Source: Gammaproteobacteria bacterium (GTDB lineage: Bacteria > Pseudomonadota > Gammaproteobacteria > DSM-26407). Taken from it: DNA of 14,388 nucleotides. This document shows, in pieces, positions 1 to 6,199 of the stretch (within the stretch, counting starts at the first letter, position 1; each line of letters begins with the position of its first letter). Where the stretch lies: positions 1 through 14,388 of the forward strand of contig JAQVKR010000019.1 of the NCBI GenBank assembly GCA_028694565.1, read 5' to 3'. The notes below the pieces were generated by a model, which was not told the origin of the DNA, did not search any database, and was given only the letters and a program-made list of their open reading frames with translations. The position numbers and the translations under genes were made by a program.

Positions 1-365
1 AGCGGGTTGTCCTGCCAGGCCTCGTCCTTGAACCGGCGATCGTCGCGGGCCGGCTGAATCACCGACTCGGAATTCGCGCCGAACATGCGCATGCCGGCCT
101 GCTGCCAGAGGCTGAAGGCGTCCTGCCAGAAGCTCACCTGGGTCCCCGCCAGCGCGGCGGGATTGGCGGCCAGGCTCATGGCCAGCTGGGAAAAGGCCCG
201 CCCCAGCCCCAGGCTGTCGTCCATGGGCAGGGTCTTGCGCTGCTGCAGCTGCTGGCTCAGCCACTTGCCGTAGAACTGCTGGCTCAGCAGCGACATGCGC
301 ATCAGGTTCTGGGACAACTCGATGGGATTGGGCGCGCTCTGGGCACCGGCCGTCTGCTCGCTCAT
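1..365 (-). CDS. phaC: Polyhydroxyalkanoate synthase PhaC, N-terminal part (cut by window edge)
   Basis: PhaC polymerises hydroxyacyl-CoA into storage polyester on cytoplasmic granules. Only the first 121 codons are in the window; the reading frame is open to base 1, so the catalytic lipase-like domain lies outside. What is visible matches the family N-terminus: an alpha-helical stretch (NPIELSQNLMRMS, then QQFYGKWLSQQ around residues 29-39), a Trp-rich segment (VSFWQDAFSLWQQ, about 77-89), and the conserved DRRFKDEAW motif (109-117) that opens the PhaC N-terminal domain. The ATG at 365 is preceded by GGAG about ten bases upstream. The gene follows nosL on the same strand after 187 nt and probably has its own promoter. 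Class I is inferred from the style of the N-terminus; the Cys-Asp-His triad cannot be seen here. Confidence 0.88.
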   Translation of the reverse strand, partial: MSEQTAGAQSAPNPIELSQNLMRMSLLSQQFYGKWLSQQLQQRKTLPMDDSLGLGRAFSQLAMSLAANPAALAGTQVSFWQDAFSLWQQAGMRMFGANSESVIQPARDDRRFKDEAWQDNP

Positions 366-411
366 GGATCTGGTATCTCCGCTGGGTTCCGGCACTTCCT
401 GGACTGTGTGC

Positions 412-436
412 CGGGCACGCTTCGGAGGCGTGCCCG
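412..436 (-). promoter_or_regulatory. Strong hairpin in the phaC leader
   Basis: CGGGCACGC (412-420) and GCGTGCCCG (428-436) form a perfect 9-bp stem with a 7-nt loop. It ends 46 nt before the phaC start codon and lies between the likely promoter and the gene. No T-run follows on either strand, so it is not a typical intrinsic terminator. It could stabilise or fold the phaC 5' UTR; the function is inference. Confidence 0.5.
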
Positions 437-443
437 ATCATTA

Positions 444-458
444 TTGTGCTATGCAGCA
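444..458 (-). promoter_or_regulatory. Possible PhaR-type operator upstream of phaC
   Basis: The minus strand reads TGCTGCATAGCACAA, a TGC/GCA inverted arrangement. PhaR, the PHA-granule-responsive repressor, is known to bind TGC-rich palindromes at phasin and pha promoters. The site directly abuts a possible -10 hexamer TAGAAT (458-463, minus strand), although no convincing -35 is visible. It lies 79 nt upstream of the phaC start. The assignment is by resemblance only. Confidence 0.35.
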
Positions 459-552
459 TTCTAGTATGAAAAGCGCACGAATGCGAGCCGGAATGGGCAT
501 TTACGGAGCGCCCGCAGCCCCCCGCCAGGGACCGGGATGGGGTGCCGCCGGC

Positions 553-1143
553 CTACTGGAGAGCGGGCCGGGACGGCGGCGGCGCGGGTTGGTAAGTTTC
601 CCCCCCGCCCCCTTCACCCTCTCCATCTCCGAGCTGACCGATCAGCTCCAGGGTGATCTGGTCGAAGGCGAGGATCCGGCCGCCGAACCGTTGGGCGAAC
701 GCCTCGGCGTCCCCCCGCTCGCGGAAGGAGGCCAGGGTGGGGCCCATGGCCCCGCGCAGGGGATGGCCGGCCACGTACCAGGCCCTGCGCGCATCCACCA
801 GGGGGGCATCCAGCGGATGATCCCAGCGGGCGCCCGCCATGTCATGGACATAGACCTCGCGCACCACCGCGCCCGCCTCGGGCTGCAACAGGTAGGCGAA
901 GAGATCCCGGGTGGAGCAGAACTTGAGCGCCCGCGGCTGCCCATCGGCGATGACCTCCCCCATCGGTCCGGGGAAGCGGGCGAGTATCATCCCGCAGACG
1001 TGGCACTCATCCCCGGCCTCGATGGGCCGGGGCCCGCTCGGCGCCCGGGTATCAACCTGCGGGTCGCACGCCGTCAGCAGGAACATCGCCAGCAGGGCCC
1101 CGAGGACCCGCCGGCGCCGTGCGGCAAGCGGCGTTGCCCGCAT
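553..1143 (-). CDS. nosL: NosL, copper-binding lipoprotein for nitrous oxide reductase maturation
   Basis: NosL delivers Cu(I) to the NosDFY machinery that builds the CuZ cluster of NosZ. The protein (196 aa from this start) has a short basic N-terminus, a hydrophobic stretch and a lipobox (LLTAC, Cys26), indicating a lipid-anchored periplasmic protein. The copper motif CHVCGM (Cys47, Cys50, Met52) is present, followed by family features such as LKFCSTRDLF and YVHDM. I chose the ATG at 1143, which follows the nosY stop at 1148 by 4 nt. An in-frame GTG at 1158 would add five residues and overlap nosY. The C-terminus is Gly/Glu- and Pro-rich and probably disordered. It is the last nos gene; no obvious U-tract terminator follows. 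Confidence 0.93.
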   Translation of the reverse strand: MRATPLAARRRRVLGALLAMFLLTACDPQVDTRAPSGPRPIEAGDECHVCGMILARFPGPMGEVIADGQPRALKFCSTRDLFAYLLQPEAGAVVREVYVHDMAGARWDHPLDAPLVDARRAWYVAGHPLRGAMGPTLASFRERGDAEAFAQRFGGRILAFDQITLELIGQLGDGEGEGGGGETYQPAPPPSRPALQ

Positions 1144-1147
1144 CCGC

Positions 1148-1978
1148 TCAGAGCTCACGGCCGCGGAACCGCCACAGGGCCAGTCCGAAGGGGACCGCCA
1201 CCCACAGCCCCAGCACCAGCAGCAGCCGGGCGGGCGTGAAAGTCCCCTCGACGACGATGGACGCGAGCCCCGCGTAGGTTCTCACCGGCTCGAATCCCCC
1301 CAGGTTGGCGAGCCGGAACACGTCGGTGGGATTGAGCAGCAGCAGGTAGGGGAAGACCGTTTTTCCCACCGCCCCGCCGGTGGCCACCAGCCCACCCAGC
1401 AGGAGGAGATCGAACACCAGCACGAAGAGGAACCAGGCCACCAGCGCCGCGCCCGCCGCCCGCGACTTCTCGTCCACGGTGACGCTGATGAGGTGGGCGA
1501 TGGCCACGAAGGCGAGCCCCAGCAGGGTGGCCGAGAGGATGAAGTAGGCGAACGACAGCAGCAGCTGCATATCGGCACCCTCACGCGCCACCAGGGTGAC
1601 CAGCACGCCGGCGCTGCCGAAGCCGACCGCGGTCGAGACGGCGAGGATCAGGCCGTGACCGAGCAGCTTGCCGGTCAGCAGCTGGGAGCGGGAGAGCGGA
1701 TAGGAGAGGAGCAGATCCAGCGTCCCGCGCTCCCGCTCGCCCACCACCGTGTCGTAGGCGAGCAGCAGGGCGATGAGCGGGATCAGGAATACCGCCAGGC
1801 TCGCGAGGCTGACCAGCGTGGTGGCCAGGGAAGTCACGCCCACGAAGCCGGATGCGGCGGAGCCGAAGTAGGCCAGGCCCACCGCCAGCAGGGCGAACAC
1901 GACGGTGATGGCCAGCACCCAGCGGTTGCGCAGCCCGTCATGGAACTCCTTGCCGGCGACGATCAGGATGTTGCGCAT
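1148..1978 (-). CDS. nosY: NosY, ABC transporter permease for NosZ maturation
   Basis: NosY is the inner-membrane permease of the NosDFY complex, which couples cytoplasmic ATP hydrolysis to CuZ assembly in the periplasm. The 276-aa protein begins with the typical amphipathic segment (RNILIVAGKEFHDGLRNRW). It then shows about six membrane segments, near residues 20-40, 52-75, 105-130, 138-165, 172-198 and 252-270. Between the second and third lies the ABC-2 permease motif VGERERGTLDLLLSYPLSR, the cytoplasmic loop that meets the ATPase. A good ribosome-binding site (GGAGG, four bases before the ATG) lies within the end of nosF, which overlaps nosY by 16 nt and implies translational coupling. 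Confidence 0.95.
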   Translation of the reverse strand: MRNILIVAGKEFHDGLRNRWVLAITVVFALLAVGLAYFGSAASGFVGVTSLATTLVSLASLAVFLIPLIALLLAYDTVVGERERGTLDLLLSYPLSRSQLLTGKLLGHGLILAVSTAVGFGSAGVLVTLVAREGADMQLLLSFAYFILSATLLGLAFVAIAHLISVTVDEKSRAAGAALVAWFLFVLVFDLLLLGGLVATGGAVGKTVFPYLLLLNPTDVFRLANLGGFEPVRTYAGLASIVVEGTFTPARLLLVLGLWVAVPFGLALWRFRGREL

Positions 1979-2901
1979 GGGGCCTCCGCCGGACGAGTCG
2001 ACGGGCCGTAGTGATCGTAGAGCATCTCCAGCGACGGGGGCTCCACCGCCACGTCCCGGATTCCGTCGAACGCGAGCAGGACGCGCAGGATCTCCAGCTT
2101 GATCGCTCCGGGGACCCTGAGCTCGACTTCCGTGGCGCTTCTCCGCCGCACCAGCGCGCCCCGCTCCGCCAGCACGGCCAGCCGCCGCTCGTCGGCCCAG
2201 TCGCCCCCGGCCCGGATGGTCACGCCCAGACCCGCCCGCCGCCCCAGCTCTTCCAGGTTTCCCGACGCCAGCAGTCGGCCCGAGCCGATGATGGCGGCCT
2301 GGTCGATGTGCCTCTCGATGCCGGCGAGGACATGGGAGGAGAGGATCACCGTCGCCCCCCGCCGCCGCAGTTCGTCCAGCATGGAATAGACATCCCGGGT
2401 GGCGTCGGGATCGAGGCCCGCGGTCGGCTCGTCGAGCAGCAGCAGCGCGGGTTCGCCCAGCAGCGCCTGCGCCAGCCCCAGGCGCTGGCGCATTCCGTTC
2501 GAATAGCCCTTCACGGGCCGGTCGGCCGCCGGGGCCAGCCCCAGGCGCTCGAGCAGCGGTTCCGACGCGCCGCGGCCGATCCCTTTCAGGCGGGCGAAAT
2601 AGCGCAGCACCTCGCGCCCCGTCAGCTCGCCGTAGAAGCCCACGCTCTCCGGCAGGTAGCCGATCCGGCGCCGCAGCCCGCGCGCGTCCCCGCCGCAGGG
2701 ATCGCGCCCCAGCACCTCCACCCTTCCCGAATCGGGCCGGGTGAGCCCCAGCACCAGTTTCATGAGGGTGGTCTTGCCCGCGCCGTTGTGGCCCAGCAGG
2801 CCCAGGACCTCGCCCTCGCGGGCGGAAAGGCTCACCCCGCCCAGGGCCTGGATCCGGCCATAGCGCTTGTGCAGGTTCTCCAGCCTGACGGGGGGCGTCA
2901 T
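1963..2901 (-). CDS. nosF: NosF, ABC transporter ATPase for NosZ maturation
   Basis: NosF is the cytoplasmic ATPase partner of NosY and NosD. The 312-aa protein has a Walker A motif GHNGAGKTT (residues 37-45), a Q-loop region YLPESVGFYGELTG, an ABC signature of the form YSNGMRQR, a Walker B LLLLDEPTAGLDP and an H-loop ILSSH. The C-terminal 100 residues are a NosF-type extension. I chose the ATG at 2901 because it follows the nosD stop by one base, has GGAG at normal spacing, and starts just before the conserved beta strand (VRLENLHKRYG). An upstream in-frame start would bury 48 nt in nosD. The replacement of LSGGQ by YSNGM is usual for NosF and is not a defect. Confidence 0.95.
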   Translation of the reverse strand: MTPPVRLENLHKRYGRIQALGGVSLSAREGEVLGLLGHNGAGKTTLMKLVLGLTRPDSGRVEVLGRDPCGGDARGLRRRIGYLPESVGFYGELTGREVLRYFARLKGIGRGASEPLLERLGLAPAADRPVKGYSNGMRQRLGLAQALLGEPALLLLDEPTAGLDPDATRDVYSMLDELRRRGATVILSSHVLAGIERHIDQAAIIGSGRLLASGNLEELGRRAGLGVTIRAGGDWADERRLAVLAERGALVRRRSATEVELRVPGAIKLEILRVLLAFDGIRDVAVEPPSLEMLYDHYGPSTRPAEAPCATS

Positions 2902-2902
2902 C

Positions 2903-4252
2903 TCAATGCTCCGCTGACGCGGCCGGGAGCATGAGCGGATGGCTGTCACGCACCCCCGGGGAACGGAACACCGGAAACTCCCGCTGCACCCAGCGCAGCG
3001 CCTGGACCGCGGGGCTGTTCATGAGCAGCCGCGCCAGGGGGTATTTCCACAGCAGCTTGTCCACCGCATCGTTGGGCTCGTAATAGCGGTCGCCCACGCC
3101 GTCGGCGTCCAGGTCCCAGCCGAGATAGTCGCTCCAGAAGTTGCCGCGCCCCTCGTGGGACCACTCCTGCTCGCGGCTGGCCACGTACTTGACCTGGACG
3201 CGGTTGCCGATGAAGTCGTTGCCGTGCAGGCGGTTCTCCTCCGAGCCGGCGGTGAGGTGGATGCCGATGTCGCCATCGGCGAACCGGTTGTTCCGGATGT
3301 CGTTGTAGAGGGAGTTGTAGATGAAGATGCCCTTGCCCTCGGCCCCGGGCACATCGGAGCCCCCGGTGATGTAACCCTGCCCCCGGGCCACGCTGCGCAC
3401 GCGGTTGCCGGCGATCTCGCTGTAGGTGATGAAGTTCATCAGGATGCCGTAGTTGGTGTCGCCCTCGGAGCGGTTGCCGGTGACCGTCAGGGAGCGGGAC
3501 TGCATCAGCGCGTAGCCCGTGCGCGTCTCCCAGGTCAGGTTGTCACGCACGGTATTGTCGTGGGAGTACATGTAGTGGATGCCGTAGCGCAGGTGATGGA
3601 TGCGGTTGCGCTCCAGCATGCAGTCGGCGCTGTTGTCGATGTAGATGCCGTCGCGGGCCTCCCGGATCTCGTTTCCCTCCACCCGGCTGCCCCGGGTGTT
3701 GTAGAGGTGCACCCCGTTGCCGCGATCCTGGGAGCGCAGCTCCGGCTCTCCCTGGATGCGGTTGCCGCGGATGAGCACGCCCGGCGCGCCGTCCACCCAG
3801 ATGCCGAACAGGGTTCGTTCGAGCGTGTTGTCCAGGATGCGTGCCCCCTCCCCCGCGCGCTCGACGAAGATGCCCGCGTCCATGGCGGTCAGATCGATGC
3901 CCGAGCGCCGTATCCCCAGCCCACGCAGGGTGACATCCGGCGCCGCGATGCTCACCACCCGCCCCCGGCGGCCGCCGTCGAGCACGGCCCCCGGGCGGCC
4001 CTCCAGCACCAGCGGCCGTTCAATCCTGAGATTGACCTCGAAGGCGCCGGGCCCGAGGACCACGGTGTCGCCCGGAGCGGCCGTGTCCAGAGCCGCCTGC
4101 AGCGCCGCCGTGTCACCGCCGGGAACCTCCCACTGCGCCGCCGGGAGGTTCCCGGCGGCGGAGCACAGGAGCAGGGCCAGTGCAAAACGCCATTCCCGCC
4201 TCGCGCTCCCCGGGCGTCCGCGCCGGCCCTCCTGCCAACGACCGGCCTCCAT
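2903..4252 (-). CDS. nosD: NosD, periplasmic beta-helix protein for CuZ assembly
   Basis: NosD is the periplasmic component of the NosDFY complex and is thought to hand copper or sulfur to apo-NosZ. The 449-aa protein starts with a basic region and a hydrophobic signal peptide (FALALLLCSAAGNLPAA, cleavage probably near residue 39). Most of the rest consists of short repeats of the type GNRI-x(n)-DGIYI or NTVRDN, rich in Asn and Gly, typical of a right-handed parallel beta-helix (NosD/CASH repeats). The start overlaps the nosZ stop as TGATG. A strong GGAGG lies just upstream, inside the last nosZ codons, so translation is probably coupled to nosZ. The length is normal for the family. Confidence 0.95.
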   Translation of the reverse strand: MEAGRWQEGRRGRPGSARREWRFALALLLCSAAGNLPAAQWEVPGGDTAALQAALDTAAPGDTVVLGPGAFEVNLRIERPLVLEGRPGAVLDGGRRGRVVSIAAPDVTLRGLGIRRSGIDLTAMDAGIFVERAGEGARILDNTLERTLFGIWVDGAPGVLIRGNRIQGEPELRSQDRGNGVHLYNTRGSRVEGNEIREARDGIYIDNSADCMLERNRIHHLRYGIHYMYSHDNTVRDNLTWETRTGYALMQSRSLTVTGNRSEGDTNYGILMNFITYSEIAGNRVRSVARGQGYITGGSDVPGAEGKGIFIYNSLYNDIRNNRFADGDIGIHLTAGSEENRLHGNDFIGNRVQVKYVASREQEWSHEGRGNFWSDYLGWDLDADGVGDRYYEPNDAVDKLLWKYPLARLLMNSPAVQALRWVQREFPVFRSPGVRDSHPLMLPAASAEH

Positions 4253-6120
4253 CAGCCCTCCACCAGCATCCGGCCGCGCATTTCCATGTGCAGCGCATGG
4301 CAGAACCAGGTGCAGTAGTACCAGTGCACCCCGGGCTTGTCGGCGGTGAAGGTGACCGAGGAGGTCTGCTGGGGCCCGATCTCCATGTTGATGCCATGGT
4401 TGGTGAGGCAGAAGCCGTGGGTCAAATCCTCCACCTGGTCGATGTTGGTGACCACCACGGTCACCTCGTCGCCCTTGCGCACCTTGAACTCCGTGAGGCC
4501 GTAGACCGGGGCGGTGGTGGTCATGTAGACGCGGACCCGGTTGCCGTCGCGGATCAGCTTGTTGTCGCGGGTGGGATCGATCCCGTCGCGCTCGGCCATG
4601 GCCACGGTCTCGGCGAAATAGGAATCGTCGCGCCGCCAGCGGCGCAGGGGCCGGACCATGCTGCGGTGGACCAGAACGCAGTCGTGGGGTTCCACATAGG
4701 CGGGCCCGTCATGGACCAGTTCCATGCGTTCACCGGAGATGTCGATGAGCTGATCGTTCTCCGGGTGCAGCGGGCCGGTGGCCAGGAAGCGGTCCTTGGA
4801 GAACTTGTTCAGCGACACGAGCCACTTGCCGTCGGCGTCGCGGGTCTCGCCGAGGGTGGTGTGGTTGTGGCCGGGCTGGTAGTGGACGTCGAGCTTCTGG
4901 CGGATGTAGTCCACCGGCTCCCCGTTGTAGGCGCGGATGGCGTCGGCGATGTTCCACTTCACGATCTGGCTGTCGATGAACAGGGTGGTGTAGGCGTTGC
5001 CGCGCCCGTCGTAGGCGGTGTGCAGCGGCCCGAGGCCCAGTTCCGGCTCGGCCACCACCACGTCCCGGGGGTCCTTCAGCCTGCCCGCGAACCACTCGTC
5101 CACCCGGTCGATGTCGATCAGCGTGCAGGTGGGCGAGAGCTTGCCGTTGGCGCAGAAGTACTTTCCGTCCGGCGAGGTGTTCAGGCCGTGGGGGCTCTTC
5201 GGGGTGGGTACGTACAGGGTCAGGTCGGAGCCGTGGCGGCCGTCCACCACCGGCACGTCGGAATCCCCGATGGTGGTGTACTCGCCCGCCTTCACCGCCG
5301 CCTCGATGCGCGCGGTGTTGAAGATGACCACCCAGTCGCGCTCGTTGCGCATCATCTCCGCCAGGACGGTGCCCCCCTCCGAGTTGTAGCAGCAGGAGGC
5401 GGCATAGCGGCCGTAGTAGTCGCAGTCGGTGTTGTCCAGGTTGCCGTCCACCCGGACCTGCCAGGCGATCTCCATGGTCTCGCCGTCGATGGCCGTGAAC
5501 AGGGTGCCGTAGTTCTCCACGTTTTCCAGATCGCGCCCGTCATTGGGCTGGGGCACCCGGAATTCGGCGTTCACGAAGACGTAGCCGGTCTTCGGCACCC
5601 GCTGCACCCGCAGGCCGTGCAGCGCGGTGACGTTCGGGATGGTGACGATGCGGTCGGTGCGCATGATGTCGCAGCGAATCCGCGCCACCCGGGTGTTGGC
5701 CTTGTCCTGGATGTAGATATAGCGCCCGTCGTAGTGGCCGTCGGTCTGGCTCATGTGGGGATGGTGGGCATCGCCGTTGAGGGGGAAGTTCTCCCCCAGC
5801 ACCCGCCGGCTCTCGTTGGTGATGCCCCAGCCGATGGCGCCGTCGAAGTTGAACACCGGTATCCGGTTCAGCTCGCGCATGGAGGGAATCCCGTAGATGC
5901 GCAGCTCCCCGGTCTGCCCGCCGCTCCAGAACCCGTAGTACTCGTCCAGGTCGCCGGGCGCCACGTGGGTCTTGGGCAGCCCCTCCGTCTCCGCCTGGAC
6001 ATCCGCCACGGTCCGGAACAGGCCGCTCGCGTACCCGACCCCGGCGGCGCCCGCCACCGCGCCGGCGCCCAGAAAGGTGCGCCGGGTGAAACCGACTCGA
6101 TCTTTCTTGTCCTGCGACAT
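4252..6120 (-). CDS. nosZ: NosZ, nitrous oxide reductase (clade I, Tat-exported)
   Basis: NosZ reduces N2O to N2 in the periplasm, the last step of denitrification. The 622-aa protein has a Tat signal (FTRRTFLGAG, residues 11-20, then an Ala/Gly-rich hydrophobic stretch). The N-terminal seven-bladed propeller carries the probable CuZ ligands His119, His120, His168, His311, His367, His420 and His479, each in its conserved context (DAHHPHMS, ALHGL, SPHGLN, PLHTAY, PGHNH, EPHD). The C-terminal cupredoxin domain has the CuA set His568, Cys603, Trp605, Cys607, His611 and Met614 (CTWFCHALHMEM). The set is complete, so the enzyme should be active. The Tat signal and adjacent nosR place it in clade I. 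GAGGAGGGG precedes the ATG at good spacing. A 79-nt gap with two hairpins separates it from nosR. Confidence 0.98.
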   Translation of the reverse strand: MSQDKKDRVGFTRRTFLGAGAVAGAAGVGYASGLFRTVADVQAETEGLPKTHVAPGDLDEYYGFWSGGQTGELRIYGIPSMRELNRIPVFNFDGAIGWGITNESRRVLGENFPLNGDAHHPHMSQTDGHYDGRYIYIQDKANTRVARIRCDIMRTDRIVTIPNVTALHGLRVQRVPKTGYVFVNAEFRVPQPNDGRDLENVENYGTLFTAIDGETMEIAWQVRVDGNLDNTDCDYYGRYAASCCYNSEGGTVLAEMMRNERDWVVIFNTARIEAAVKAGEYTTIGDSDVPVVDGRHGSDLTLYVPTPKSPHGLNTSPDGKYFCANGKLSPTCTLIDIDRVDEWFAGRLKDPRDVVVAEPELGLGPLHTAYDGRGNAYTTLFIDSQIVKWNIADAIRAYNGEPVDYIRQKLDVHYQPGHNHTTLGETRDADGKWLVSLNKFSKDRFLATGPLHPENDQLIDISGERMELVHDGPAYVEPHDCVLVHRSMVRPLRRWRRDDSYFAETVAMAERDGIDPTRDNKLIRDGNRVRVYMTTTAPVYGLTEFKVRKGDEVTVVVTNIDQVEDLTHGFCLTNHGINMEIGPQQTSSVTFTADKPGVHWYYCTWFCHALHMEMRGRMLVEG

Positions 6121-6147
6121 GACAGTCCCCTCCTCGTTCAGTTCAGT

Positions 6148-6169
6148 GCGCCGGTCGCTGATCCGGCGC
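6148..6169. promoter_or_regulatory. Perfect 7-bp hairpin between nosR and nosZ
   Basis: GCGCCGG (6148-6154) pairs perfectly with CCGGCGC (6163-6169) across an 8-nt loop. It lies in the nosZ leader, 27 nt upstream of the start codon and just before the Shine-Dalgarno region. No U-tract follows on the minus strand. It may mark an RNA processing or stability element separating nosR from nosZ messages, or be half of a REP-like repeat together with the adjacent hairpin. The role is inference. Confidence 0.45.
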
Positions 6170-6172
6170 TCA

Positions 6173-6185
6173 CCGGCGTAGCCGG
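6173..6185. repeat. Short REP-like hairpin CCGGC-GTA-GCCGG
   Basis: A perfect 5-bp stem with a three-base loop lies beside the larger hairpin in the nosR-nosZ gap. The minus-strand context GGAGCCGGCTACGCCGG resembles short dispersed palindromes seen in many high-GC gammaproteobacteria. Whether it is repeated elsewhere in this genome cannot be judged from one window. Confidence 0.3.
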
Positions 6186-6199
6186 CTCCAACGATGGAC

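Noticed and set aside
1144..1158. GTG start at 1158 for nosL
   Set aside because: The ATG at 1143 gives a normal lipoprotein signal with a 4-nt gap after nosY; the extra five residues have no support, though they cannot be excluded.
2460..2520. Non-canonical ABC signature (YSNGM instead of LSGGQ) in NosF as a possible defect
   Set aside because: This form is usual for NosF proteins as I recall them, and Walker A, Walker B and H-loop are intact.
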